Shown here: one piece after another, positions 38,807 to 47,496 of the stretch
Layout of the letters: every line of letters begins with the position of its first letter
How positions within the stretch are numbered: position 1 is the stretch's first letter
Virus record (IMG/VR): IMGVR_UViG_3300044655_000744
Span: 1 to 64,000 of that record
DNA from: a virus
Length of the DNA stretch: 64,000 bases
Reading direction: 5' to 3' (one strand)
Notes under the pieces: generated by a model
The model's database searches: none
The model's input: the letters and a program-made list of their open reading frames with translations, nothing else
What the model was told of the DNA's origin: nothing
Translations under genes and position numbers: made by a program

Positions 38807-39049
38807 TTATCGTACCTTGTCTAGATACTCTTTACCAATCTTACCTTCAGCAAATTCAATAATTGCAGATACATTGGCACGATTAGCATATTTAACTTTA
38901 GAGCCAGCACGTTCGGCTATAGTACGAGCAGTAGCAATTTCACGAGCACGTATAGCAGCCGCAAGTATTAACTTAAATTGATTATTATCAAATACTGCTA
39001 GCGCATCGTCGATATTATAAACCTCTACTGAACTTTTTGTTGCGGCCAT
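38807..39049 (-). CDS. RNA polymerase omega-like protein
   Basis: 80 residues. VEVYNIDDALAVFDNNQFKL followed by ILAAAIRAREIATART corresponds to the core of bacterial RpoZ (V..[22 protein letters not shown]). The second half has ANVSAIIEFAEGKIGKE, comparable to the ALREIEEG region. Omega wraps the beta-prime C-terminus and helps assemble RNA polymerase. A phage copy could tune the host enzyme together with a late sigma factor. Early consensus promoter. Confidence 0.6.
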   Translation of the reverse strand: MAATKSSVEVYNIDDALAVFDNNQFKLILAAAIRAREIATARTIAERAGSKVKYANRANVSAIIEFAEGKIGKEYLDKVR

Positions 39050-39080
39050 TTTATTGTCCTAAATTATCATTTAAAAAACT

Positions 39081-39109
39081 ATTATAACACCTTTATTGAT
39101 CAGTGTCAA
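39081..39109 (-). promoter_or_regulatory. Sigma70 promoter of the omega-like gene
   Basis: TTGACA (39109-39104), 17 bases, TATAAT (39086-39081); the GGTGTTATAAT context matches the AAA+ promoter at 11817. It begins at the end of the methyltransferase gene upstream. Confidence 0.85.
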
Positions 39110-39114
39110 TCATT

Positions 39115-40056
39115 TTAACAGTGCCAGATGTAAATCTTATCATGTTTCTTTTTACCTGTGGTCAGCAACTCTTTCTTCTGACCCATTTGCTGTAATAGAT
39201 CCTCTTCTTCATCGCAAGGTGTAAGTCCATTCTTTACAGCGTCTTCGTACATCTTAGGACTAATGTTAAAACAAACATGCCCGCCTTGCTTGATATTATC
39301 TACACATTTCTGCCACAAGGGTATAAAGAACTCTTTATAGAACGCAGTGTCACTGTCCCATAATTCCATGTGCTCGTATATCTCTAAGTTGATATACGGC
39401 GGGCTAGTAAGTACAAAGTCATAGTCTAATTTACTAAAGTCTACTGCTAAACAGCTATCCCATATCATTTGACGCAGTCCAGCACGTTCGACTTTAAAGT
39501 TTTTATTCTTAAATCCTGTATACTCATCTAAGAATGTGATCATGCTTTCATAAGCAGGTTTCATTTCTATGTTAGTGTCTATGCCTGTATAGTCGATGCC
39601 CAAACTCCAAGCACCTAACATACGTCCGCCCCATCCTGCTGTAGGATCTAGTACACTCTTTGCTCGATACTTCTTATATAGGTATTTGGCAGTAGTTGCT
39701 TTGAACATAACAATACTGCCTAAGTTAATACGGAAACATTCAAACACATTACCTGCCGCTGTGCGACCGCCACGATTACGTTTGCGTGTGCTGTCTATTA
39801 ACTTAGCCCATTCTGTTGAATCGTTAGCAATGTCGTAGATTGTTTTGCCATCTTGTCTGCGACATTTAAGTAGATTCTTAAATTGAAAGTGGTATAGGAA
39901 CGGATTGCCAGCAAAGTTATTGGCGTTGGTGTCAGCATCAAACTTGTCTAGATTCTTTAGATCTTTATCTAGTTCAGCAGTCGTGATTAATTTGTGAAGT
40001 TCAATATCACTGATGGTAACACTATCTAGATGTGCGTTAACAGGTTTGAGAGTCAT
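39115..40056 (-). CDS. DNA methyltransferase (TSPPY type)
   Basis: 313 residues. VLDPTAGWGGRMLGA near residue 145 is the SAM-binding motif (DPxxGxG class) and FVLTSPPYINLEIYE near residue 200 the catalytic TSPPY, used by amino methyltransferases acting on N4-cytosine or N6-adenine. GRTAAGNVFECFRIN precedes it. No partner restriction enzyme is evident. Likely protects phage DNA or marks it. Promoter at 40062. Confidence 0.85.
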   Translation of the reverse strand: MTLKPVNAHLDSVTISDIELHKLITTAELDKDLKNLDKFDADTNANNFAGNPFLYHFQFKNLLKCRRQDGKTIYDIANDSTEWAKLIDSTRKRNRGGRTAAGNVFECFRINLGSIVMFKATTAKYLYKKYRAKSVLDPTAGWGGRMLGAWSLGIDYTGIDTNIEMKPAYESMITFLDEYTGFKNKNFKVERAGLRQMIWDSCLAVDFSKLDYDFVLTSPPYINLEIYEHMELWDSDTAFYKEFFIPLWQKCVDNIKQGGHVCFNISPKMYEDAVKNGLTPCDEEEDLLQQMGQKKELLTTGKKKHDKIYIWHC

Positions 40057-40061
40057 ACTGT

Positions 40062-40090
40062 ATTATACAGTCAGTTGAATTAAATTACAA
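40062..40090 (-). promoter_or_regulatory. Sigma70-type promoter of the DNA methyltransferase
   Basis: TTGTAA (40090-40085), 17 bases, TATAAT (40067-40062), with the shared TGACTGTATAAT context. Confidence 0.6.
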
Positions 40091-41200
40091 TAGTTCCCAG
40101 CTGATAAACTGTGGATTTTTTAAACTTTGAATACGTACCGTAGGATTACAAGCAAACATACCATTAGCATAGCGCACGTATATGTCCAACTCTGCGTTTT
40201 CTTTACTGTCTGGGCGACCAATCTCAGCAATAAAGCGTTGACTAGTACCATCTGGCTCAGCATAGCGTAAACGTTTGATAGTTAGCTGTGCTACTTGATC
40301 GATAGTTGGAACATAGTACAAATTTTGTGGAGTAAGATAATAGTAAGGTTCTGCCCCAAAACGTAGCATCTGCGTTAATTCACCGCTTTCTCGTAGATGG
40401 TTTTCAATTATTAATTCAAATGCCTTGGCAATCTTAGAATATAATGGAGTAGCGTAGCTTTTCTTTGTTTGCCAGTTTTTTTGGAACCAATCACCAAATA
40501 CACGTTGCCATGTCGAGTTCTTACCGATGTTATTTAAAATAAATTCTTCGCTTACACTGGTTGAAACTAATGATTTTCCTTTTTTGTATACAATCTCAAA
40601 CTCACCGCGTGAGCTATTAAATTTAATACTGTAGCGACTAATAGGAATAATTTCTTGATCTGGGCTTGCTTTGGCTTCAGCAATAACATCAGCAAATACT
40701 GCCTGCTTCATAGTATTGTATTCTTGTTCTGCGTGGAATTTGAATACATCTACGCCCTTAGCAGTAGCAATACCTAATTTCTTAGGTGTTAGATTAGCCA
40801 GCGTAATACCGCCTTCCGCTTTAATACTAATACCTAATGTAGTACTTTGCGCAAAGCTAATATCAGCGACGCCGCCCGCAATGTTGGCGCCGCCTGCCCA
40901 ACCTAGTTTAGTAGGCAGGCCGCCAGATTTGGCTTTAATTTTGGGCATAATTTGTTGCGCAAGGCTTGCCCATTGTGTAAAAATCTTAGGGTCAAAGTTA
41001 GGAATTAAAAGTTTTTTAATATCATTGTAGGTCTGTACAGGATTTGCCAATCTAGCCGCAGGTATACTTGCTTCTGGATTTTGTGGGTCAAATTGACCCT
41101 GTCCTATAAGGCCAAATAGCAGACCAACTTCGCTGTTATAACGAACAGGTCCAGTACCGCCACCCTCTGCTATTTTTTGTACAACTTCAAATATTTTCAT
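40085..41200 (-). CDS. Conserved phage protein, possible nuclease-like core
   Basis: 371 residues from the ATG at 41200. Gly-rich N-terminus (IAEGGGTGPVRYNSEVG), then GGANIAGGVADISFAQSTTLGISIKAEGG: an Asp, a strand and an I-K pair spaced like a PD-(D/E)xK site, but the fit is loose. MKIFEVVQ at the start resembles N-termini of phage virion-packaged proteins. AATAAATA ends seven bases before the ATG with no Shine-Dalgarno, so it is probably late. Not assigned. Confidence 0.55.
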   Translation of the reverse strand: MKIFEVVQKIAEGGGTGPVRYNSEVGLLFGLIGQGQFDPQNPEASIPAARLANPVQTYNDIKKLLIPNFDPKIFTQWASLAQQIMPKIKAKSGGLPTKLGWAGGANIAGGVADISFAQSTTLGISIKAEGGITLANLTPKKLGIATAKGVDVFKFHAEQEYNTMKQAVFADVIAEAKASPDQEIIPISRYSIKFNSSRGEFEIVYKKGKSLVSTSVSEEFILNNIGKNSTWQRVFGDWFQKNWQTKKSYATPLYSKIAKAFELIIENHLRESGELTQMLRFGAEPYYYLTPQNLYYVPTIDQVAQLTIKRLRYAEPDGTSQRFIAEIGRPDSKENAELDIYVRYANGMFACNPTVRIQSLKNPQFISWELL

Positions 41201-41207
41201 AGTATTG

Positions 41208-41215
41208 TATTTATT
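41208..41215 (-). promoter_or_regulatory. Late-type octamer AATAAATA, 7 bases before ATG
   Basis: AATAAATA-CAATACT-ATG on the minus strand. A 5' leader would be only one or two bases long. Confidence 0.45.
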
Positions 41216-41972
41216 CTTTTCGTTCAATGTCATTCTCCGAACAACGTGCGCCATATTGTAGTTCCACTATGCGGCAAGGTTCAGCAAACGGATTGCTTAG
41301 TTGATGCCATGATTCAATAGTTATGTGGACTCGTTGGTGTCTACTAAATTGTTGTTCGATTATCTGCCCCGATACTCTTTCAAATTGACGTACTGCGCAC
41401 TTGCCTTCAGTAACTAACCAATCCTCACTACGAAACATATGACGTTGCATTGATAAGCTCTTACCTGGGTCGATGGTTAATTCCTTCACTTTGGTGCCAG
41501 AAACGTCGTGTAATACACGATAATAGCCCCAAGATCGAATGGTTTTAGGCGCTTTCCACTCCTCTAAAATCCAGCTGCTACTGTTGAGCTTGTTTGCTCC
41601 ACCGATCCCGAAGACAAACTCAACATCTTTACACTTCATTTCCGGAATGTTCTTAGCAGTACGGTCGCCGCCATTGGCAAATACAATGTGACTATTAGGA
41701 TACAGCATCTTAACATTATTAATTGCTTCCACAGCACTGCCGTCGTCATCGTTAAACAATATACAATGATCAACCATCTTTAGGTTCTGTATAATAGCAA
41801 TACGTTCTGTGCCGGGCATAAACGCACGACCTTTCTTACGTTCTAGCCACGCATCGCTATTAATGCCAACAACCAGTATGTTGCCAAGTGCTCGAGCAGC
41901 TTTGAAGTATTCTATGTGCCCGCTGTGAAGTGGGTCAAATCCTCCAGTAACTAGTACAACTCGATTAATCAT
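41211..41972 (-). CDS. Cytidylyltransferase-cupin (mannose isomerase type II) fusion
   Basis: 253 residues from the ATG at 41972, which overlaps the upstream stop. Residues 1-130: RfaE/TagD-like nucleotidyltransferase with VTGGFDPLHSGHIEYF (HxGH motif) and ALGNILVVGINSD. Residues 140-253: a cupin like the C-terminal domain of GDP-mannose pyrophosphorylase/isomerases, with IRSWGYYRVLHD, VKELTIDPGKSLSMQRHMFRSE and DWLVTEGKCAV. I know each half separately but not this order. It suggests a bifunctional sugar-activation enzyme. Confidence 0.78.
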   Translation of the reverse strand: MINRVVLVTGGFDPLHSGHIEYFKAARALGNILVVGINSDAWLERKKGRAFMPGTERIAIIQNLKMVDHCILFNDDDGSAVEAINNVKMLYPNSHIVFANGGDRTAKNIPEMKCKDVEFVFGIGGANKLNSSSWILEEWKAPKTIRSWGYYRVLHDVSGTKVKELTIDPGKSLSMQRHMFRSEDWLVTEGKCAVRQFERVSGQIIEQQFSRHQRVHITIESWHQLSNPFAEPCRIVELQYGARCSENDIERKE

Positions 41973-42867
41973 ATTTTTTCTTTGGAGGGCGCATAACGCC
42001 AATTGGTTTGGCTATTTTAGTGCCGATTGTAGTTTCTTTTGCTTGTTTAATAATTGAGATGTTAGATTCTTCGCTAGTATTAAATACCCCAGTAATTGAC
42101 GGTTCACCTGCTTCTTCAGGAATTTCTGTCCATTGGCTAACATAGTCAACAAAATAGTTTTCGCGATCTAGCCACGGGTACAATATGTCCTCTTGTCTGA
42201 GATGACCGTAACTGTTAATACTGTTAACTAAGGTAGTGTGCAGTAGGCCGCTGTCTACTAGATCATACCATGTGGTTGTTTTTGGATCCATCGGAGCCAC
42301 TGAGGATTTATATACTGCTATGTGTAGCCAAGAATCATTAAATTGTTTTAATAGATAAGCATCACGACAGTCAAATCCATTAACTGCTAACATGTACAAT
42401 AGGTTAACGGGTGTATAATGATAGAAGCACCCGCTGTGCGATCTACTGTAGTACTTGTTGTCAGCAACTCCGCTATGCTGAGGCACACAAATAACCAACA
42501 TACCGTTTACATTTAGCATACTATTCCATAATCGCAATGTGTCTAATGGGTTAGTGGCATACTGTAGGCTATCGTGTGCCCACATAAAATCAACTTTAAT
42601 GGGCAGACATAGCTCTGTAAAATCTTTTTCTCGTTTAACAATGTTTGGAAGGTCGGGCACCTGCGCTAACTTTCCAGGGTCTCGATCCACGGCATAGACT
42701 GTGTAATTATGAGGTTGTGGAGGGTCGTCACGGGTAGTTAAAGTTGCCCACCATAGAGTATCTTCGCCTGAACCACAGCCCATGTCGGCAATCGTATGAA
42801 TACTGTCTAGGAAACTATCGTACTCGTATAGCTGATTTAATATTTTAAGACTGTGTCTTTCGGTCAT
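41965..42867 (-). CDS. SAM-dependent methyltransferase
   Basis: 300 residues. TIADMGCGSGEDTLWWA near residue 27 is motif I, YAVDRDPGKLAQ motif II, DFMWAHDSLQYATNP motif IV/post-I and MLVICVPQHSG motif V. SAM-binding core is complete; the last 100 residues are a separate Tyr/Trp-rich region. Coupled to the nucleotidyltransferase-cupin gene, so a glycan or small-molecule substrate is likely. Confidence 0.75.
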   Translation of the reverse strand: MTERHSLKILNQLYEYDSFLDSIHTIADMGCGSGEDTLWWATLTTRDDPPQPHNYTVYAVDRDPGKLAQVPDLPNIVKREKDFTELCLPIKVDFMWAHDSLQYATNPLDTLRLWNSMLNVNGMLVICVPQHSGVADNKYYSRSHSGCFYHYTPVNLLYMLAVNGFDCRDAYLLKQFNDSWLHIAVYKSSVAPMDPKTTTWYDLVDSGLLHTTLVNSINSYGHLRQEDILYPWLDRENYFVDYVSQWTEIPEEAGEPSITGVFNTSEESNISIIKQAKETTIGTKIAKPIGVMRPPKKKYD

Positions 42868-43114
42868 TTTTTAGGGTCCTAAATAAGAAATCTCTACTAA
42901 AATCACAATAAGCCTCTATAAATTTAGCAGTACTGCGTAGTTCTTTAGATTGATCATTGAGTAATCTGCTATTGCGTATCTCTTGTGCTAGTATATCAAC
43001 TTGATTTTTAGCATGGGCATATCCACTTACATCTATAATATCAACAGCAGTCGGGCAACCTAATTGTTTTATTTGTTCCCACTCTTCTAAGAGTTCGTTA
43101 ATTGATTGAGGCAT
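42845..43114 (-). CDS. Small helical hypothetical protein
   Basis: 89 residues, mostly helical (INELLEEWEQIKQLG, NQVDILAQEIRNSRLL), acidic then basic. Overlaps uvsY upstream by 17 bases and the methyltransferase downstream by 23. Not recognised. Confidence 0.6.
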   Translation of the reverse strand: MPQSINELLEEWEQIKQLGCPTAVDIIDVSGYAHAKNQVDILAQEIRNSRLLNDQSKELRSTAKFIEAYCDFSRDFLFRTLKNDRKTQS

Positions 43115-43553
43115 CTTCCATACCGGCGGTACGCAAACGGGTTACGTGACCTAACATAAAGTTCTTACTTTCTAGGCCTTTCATAATACCTAGCCATTTG
43201 TTACGTAGTAAGGCCACTTCATTGATGATAGTTTCCATATCAATGACTTCATCTTCACCGTCTACATACTTTTCAGCATCACGTGAGGTTAACGCACGTG
43301 CGTATGCTTCTAGGTATTTTTTAAAGTGTTCCTTGCGGATTTTTCTTAAGCGAATGTTAAGAAGATTAAGCACAGCTTCAATCTCTTGTAGTTGATTAAA
43401 GCGTTGCTCAGTAATGCCTGGTAGTGCGGCTAAGTTCTTTTCAATATTACCGTACACTCCAACTTCTTTTTTAGCTACAGCTAATTCATTAGTGTAGTAA
43501 TCTATAAAGTCGGGGAGATTGGCAATATTCTGAACTACTCGGTTATACCACAT
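43098..43553 (-). CDS. uvsY: UvsY-type recombination mediator
   Basis: 151 residues (T4 UvsY 137). KEHFKKYLEAYARALTSRDAEKYVDGED, then DMETIINEVALLRNKWLGIMKGLESKNFMLGH and a final RTAG: matches the helical core and C-terminus of UvsY (LDYYSGRGDGDEF..., WGILLDFCSGALDAIKSRGF). UvsY loads UvsX onto gp32-coated DNA. Next to uvsX with one small gene between, as in related phages. Confidence 0.8.
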   Translation of the reverse strand: MWYNRVVQNIANLPDFIDYYTNELAVAKKEVGVYGNIEKNLAALPGITEQRFNQLQEIEAVLNLLNIRLRKIRKEHFKKYLEAYARALTSRDAEKYVDGEDEVIDMETIINEVALLRNKWLGIMKGLESKNFMLGHVTRLRTAGMEDASIN

Positions 43554-43795
43554 TAATAGTCGTCACTTCCATCGTCGTCATCATATTCAGCTGCGTCATC
43601 TTCACCTAAATATTCTTCAACAGCACGTTTAAGGTATGCATCTGTGCCACCAAACTTTTTAAGGTCTGCTTCTGTGATGCTGTGATCAGCTACTACACTG
43701 ATCACATGGTCTGCGGCTGCTTGACGATCTTTAGAATTAATATACTCTTTTGTCGTTAACCACATTTCGCCTAAGATATCTACTTCTAAGCTCAT
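43553..43795 (-). CDS. Small acidic protein between uvsX and uvsY
   Basis: 80 residues, KDRQAAADHVISVVADHSIT then FGGTDAYLKRAVEEYLG and a very acidic tail (DDAAEYDDDDGSDDY). Conserved at this location in T4-like phages of aquatic hosts, no known function. Acidic tails like this occur on DNA-mimic or SSB-type partners. Confidence 0.75.
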   Translation of the reverse strand: MSLEVDILGEMWLTTKEYINSKDRQAAADHVISVVADHSITEADLKKFGGTDAYLKRAVEEYLGEDDAAEYDDDDGSDDY

Positions 43796-44898
43796 TCTTC
43801 TGTTCCTTGTTCTGGTGCTACGTTTTCACTTAAGTCCTCATCTGAGGCTTCAACAGCTTCAGTACTTAGCAAAGGGTTAACATTAGCTGAAATTTCTGCC
43901 ATTACTTTGTCTAGACACTCATCTTCATTACGTTCCCATGCTTTACGGAACTTTTTAATAACAACACCATCTGATAGTGTATAGACTAAGCTGTTGCCTT
44001 CTTTCTTAAGCAAGTTCTTAGCTTCTAGCATATCTACCATACCTGAGTAAGGACTCATACCAGTTTCATATGGAATTTCTACTTGTACCGACTCAAACGG
44101 TTTAGCATAACGTGTTTTCATAATCTTACAAGCAGCACGGATACCGTTAACAGTTGTAGTCTTATTACCATCAGCGTCTGTTTTAAGTTTAAGTTTACGC
44201 ATAGCAACTACAATACTTGATGCGTAGATAAAACCTTGACCACCTGAAATTTTATCATCTGGGTCAAACATATCTTGTGAAGCGTATGTGTGGTTAGTTG
44301 CTACTAAGCCCAAGTTTAATGTACCAAACATGTTTACACAGTTACGTACAAGTGCTGTAAGTGCTTTAGGTTTACGACCCATGTCACCTTTCATTTCGCC
44401 TGCTTCAAACTGGTTAACATCTGTTGGAGTAAGCATCATACCAAGTGAGTCTAGAACAAACAACACTTTAGGGCGGTCTTCTTCTGGTAGTGTGCGATAT
44501 TCTTTAACAAAGTCACTGATAACTTTAGCCACATCATCAATCATAGCCATGTTCAGTTTTAGCAATTTGTCTTCTGTAGTATCTACGCCTAGTGCGTGTA
44601 ACCATGCTTCGTCAAGTGCGTTTTCTGTATCAATTAAGATAACATAAATGCCTTGCTCTTGTGCGTGGCGCACAATATTACCTGAACAGATAAATGATTT
44701 ACCCGCGCCTGATTCACCAGCAAACACAGTTACCTTACCCATTGGGATGCCTTTGTTAAAGTCTCCGCTGAGTAGGTAGTTTAATGTGTAGTTGCCTGTT
44801 GAGATCCAATCAGTCGGATCATTAAAGCCAATGCCCAGACCTTCAATGCTCTTGGTAATACTCTTTCTAAACTTACTAATATCAAACGGTTTTGCCAT
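43792..44898 (-). CDS. uvsX: UvsX RecA-like recombinase
   Basis: 368 residues. Walker A GESGAGKSFICSG near residue 65, Walker B VLFVLDSLGMML, LATNHTYASQ and GGQGFIYASSIVVAMRK for loop 2/ssDNA contact, and an acidic C-terminal tail. The T4-type N-terminus (STGNYTLNYLLSGD) is present. Polymerises on single-stranded DNA and drives strand exchange for recombination-dependent replication. Confidence 0.95.
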   Translation of the reverse strand: MAKPFDISKFRKSITKSIEGLGIGFNDPTDWISTGNYTLNYLLSGDFNKGIPMGKVTVFAGESGAGKSFICSGNIVRHAQEQGIYVILIDTENALDEAWLHALGVDTTEDKLLKLNMAMIDDVAKVISDFVKEYRTLPEEDRPKVLFVLDSLGMMLTPTDVNQFEAGEMKGDMGRKPKALTALVRNCVNMFGTLNLGLVATNHTYASQDMFDPDDKISGGQGFIYASSIVVAMRKLKLKTDADGNKTTTVNGIRAACKIMKTRYAKPFESVQVEIPYETGMSPYSGMVDMLEAKNLLKKEGNSLVYTLSDGVVIKKFRKAWERNEDECLDKVMAEISANVNPLLSTEAVEASDEDLSENVAPEQGTEE

Positions 44899-44900
44899 GA

Positions 44901-46061
44901 TTATTTGCCTCTCTCTATTAAACTATATAATTCTTTAAATGTATTCCTACTACTTATATTTCTTCTTTGATCTAGTTGAGATAAAAATTGTAAACTAGAA
45001 TCTATATTCTTTACAAATGGTTTATGTATGTATTGTAACATATTCTTTAGCCCATCTTCAAGTAAAAACTTTGGATTTTGGCTAATACGATCTTGTATTG
45101 CTGTTGCTACTACTTTTAATACACTATCGGGTAGATTTCTAACATCTAATTGGGAAGGGCCAGTTAAATTTGATATGACAAAACTATTATTGTGAAACCC
45201 CTGTGCTGATAAAAAGTCAACACAATCAAAAATAGATCGATAGTTTAATACAAAGTGTAACATATTAAATGTTATTTTGTGATCCAAACTACTAATAATT
45301 TTTAGATTATCTAAAAAGGTCTGCCATTCGCCGCCGTAGCGTATATATTCGTATTCGTCCTCAATTGCTTCTACACTTACTATCCAATGTACATTTTTGA
45401 ACTCACAGACTAAATTAAATATTCTAGTATCAACTTTACTTAGGTTAGTATTAACTCTAAGATGTACACCGGGATTAACTTTACGTAATAATGTAAGTAA
45501 TTCAAAGTTTTCCTTCATTAATAGCGGTTCGCCGCCAGCTAGGTACACATGTTTAAGATCGCTAGCATGCTCAAATATATAGGCTTTAAGTTGATCTAAC
45601 TTATCCGCCGAGGGCCTTTCGACGGGCATATCTAATTCTGTAGCCCATTTACTGCTCAACTCTGGCCCGCAATATACACAAGCAAAGTTACATAAGTTAC
45701 TCCAGCGTACATCTATCTTATGTAAATTGTAATTTATTGGGTCGGTGTACAGCGTTCGATCGACTTCTCGCAGTTCTTTAAGATAGAATATACGATCGCT
45801 AATGATTTCAAAACTATTCTTGCCACGTTCTTTGTCATAACAACCGTAGCAGTCCGGACCAGGCTCATCTGCTAACATTAGTTCTTTGATACCTATGTTT
45901 TTCGAACTATGTAATATTTCTTCAATGGTGTTGTCTTTAATATTACCTAGTAAGCCATTACTTCTTGTACAATTTGCCACTGTGCCATCCGGATTATACA
46001 CCAACCCCGACCACGGCAGTGGACAAAAATGTTTATTAGTTAGGTATTCTTTAGCTTCCAT
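44901..46061 (-). CDS. Radical SAM protein with N-terminal SPASM-like cluster (paralogue)
   Basis: 386 residues. N-terminal Cys segment HFCPLPWSGLVYNPDGTVANC, LGNIKDNTIEEILHS and DCYGCYDKERG; radical SAM motif WSNLCNFACVYCGPELS near residue 130; YLAGGEPLLMKEN. Same layout as the protein at 34186. Shares an operon with uvsX (two bases apart), an SDR and another radical SAM gene. Confidence 0.85.
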   Translation of the reverse strand: MEAKEYLTNKHFCPLPWSGLVYNPDGTVANCTRSNGLLGNIKDNTIEEILHSSKNIGIKELMLADEPGPDCYGCYDKERGKNSFEIISDRIFYLKELREVDRTLYTDPINYNLHKIDVRWSNLCNFACVYCGPELSSKWATELDMPVERPSADKLDQLKAYIFEHASDLKHVYLAGGEPLLMKENFELLTLLRKVNPGVHLRVNTNLSKVDTRIFNLVCEFKNVHWIVSVEAIEDEYEYIRYGGEWQTFLDNLKIISSLDHKITFNMLHFVLNYRSIFDCVDFLSAQGFHNNSFVISNLTGPSQLDVRNLPDSVLKVVATAIQDRISQNPKFLLEDGLKNMLQYIHKPFVKNIDSSLQFLSQLDQRRNISSRNTFKELYSLIERGK

Positions 46062-46615
46062 TATCTAGTAGGATCCTTGGATAATAGGGTTATTTCTACA
46101 ATTTCTAAATTAGGTTCAACTAACTCAATACAGTCTACTAACTTAGTTGCCCATTCATTGACATCAGCGGCCGGCCACGGACTAACATCGCCCGGCTGTG
46201 TTGCTACACCACCGGGTTTAACTAATAGAAGTCTAGGACCTATGTTTTGCCAAGCTAACTGCCTGGCAGCTTCTTCTAATGCTACCTTTTGTGTGCGATA
46301 TTCATCCATACCAAGCCCGGGTTGGGGACTAACCGGGCATAATGTTGACGCAGTACTAATTACCATGATGCGTTTATGACGTTGCCCTTGCCACGCCGCT
46401 GCTAGTTTGTACAATAATTCAACTTGAGCAAATCCTGCTTGAGCATTACTGATAAACATATCACAGCTTGCTGCTTGCTCTAAGATCTTAGCAGGTATTT
46501 TAATGTTGTATCCACTACGACGACTTAGCCCTACAATCTCGTGGCCGCGGGCAGCATACACGTTAGCCAATGCTTGTCCTATTCCTGCGGTATGTCCTGT
46601 AATAGCTATTTTCAT
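46061..46615 (-). CDS. Short-chain dehydrogenase/reductase
   Basis: 184 residues. ITGHTAGIGQALANVYAARG (TGxxxGIG cofactor site), SNAQAG in place of NNAG, VISTAS and MDEYRTQKVALEEA with the catalytic Tyr-Lys. Short for the family, missing part of the C-terminus that shapes the substrate pocket. Between two radical SAM genes, with overlaps on both sides, so a common pathway is likely. Confidence 0.78.
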   Translation of the reverse strand: MKIAITGHTAGIGQALANVYAARGHEIVGLSRRSGYNIKIPAKILEQAASCDMFISNAQAGFAQVELLYKLAAAWQGQRHKRIMVISTASTLCPVSPQPGLGMDEYRTQKVALEEAARQLAWQNIGPRLLLVKPGGVATQPGDVSPWPAADVNEWATKLVDCIELVEPNLEIVEITLLSKDPTR

Positions 46616-47496
46616 TCTATTCCTCGTAATTGTTTTTGTTGTTGTATGTATGCCAAGGATTCCGGGGTGTCTTTATTTTTAACATCTAACTCAGATGGAT
46701 GTTTTAAATAAGCATAACTGTGATCTAACTTATGCTCTTTAACGAACGCTAATATGTTAGGTAAATCGTCTATGTTTAATACGCTAACAGTAGTCCATGT
46801 ATTCAACTTTACAGGCATTTCCATATAACGCTGTAGGTTAGCATAGAACTTGGCCCATTTGATGGGATAACGTACAAGATCGTGTACAGGGCCTATGCCG
46901 TCTAAACTAACGGTTACTGTGATGTCAACTCCGCGATCAGCTAACGGTAATAGTTCTTCTAACACTGTGCTACAGTTTGTGTTTAGTCTAACTGACTTAA
47001 TGCTAGTAGGTAAGTTAGCTAGTATATGTTTATAGTTTTTACTATAGCTAGGTTCGCCGCCATTGATGTCTAAATGTACAATTCTATCTAGTGGCAATTC
47101 CCAAAACTTATTTGAATTATCCACTATAGTGTACGTTTTGCTTTTTAATCCGCCAATTAATGTGCTGTGATTTTCATCACAGGTTAGGCAAGCACTGTTA
47201 CATACATTGTCTAGCACCCCGCCTACTATCAAATAGTCAGGTTGCTGTTGTATTCTATCAAATTTAATAGCATTTAGTCTAATACTAGAACTATTAATTG
47301 CTTCTGTTTCTTTGCAACGAACGCATTCTATGGGCCACGTATCATCAGCAAACTCTTGTTTAATATTCTTAAGCCACGTACTACTATCCATAGCAGTTAA
47401 ATTTTCAAACTGCGGTGACTCAATCATGTGACCACAACGGCCTACAGTACCGTTAGGATTAAAGCGTACAAAATGATCAAGTCTAGGGCAGTACAT
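46612..47496 (-). CDS. Radical SAM protein
   Basis: 294 residues, CxxxCxxC motif in DNVCNSACLTCDENHS near residue 95, DINGGEPSYSKNY, SLDGIGPVHDLVRYP. N-terminus MYCPRLDHFVRFNPNGTVGRCG with two Cys and ECVRCKETE, i.e. a short twitch-like cluster domain ahead of the barrel. Overlaps the SDR gene (ATGA) and the sulfotransferase-like gene. Confidence 0.83.
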   Translation of the reverse strand: MYCPRLDHFVRFNPNGTVGRCGHMIESPQFENLTAMDSSTWLKNIKQEFADDTWPIECVRCKETEAINSSSIRLNAIKFDRIQQQPDYLIVGGVLDNVCNSACLTCDENHSTLIGGLKSKTYTIVDNSNKFWELPLDRIVHLDINGGEPSYSKNYKHILANLPTSIKSVRLNTNCSTVLEELLPLADRGVDITVTVSLDGIGPVHDLVRYPIKWAKFYANLQRYMEMPVKLNTWTTVSVLNIDDLPNILAFVKEHKLDHSYAYLKHPSELDVKNKDTPESLAYIQQQKQLRGIE

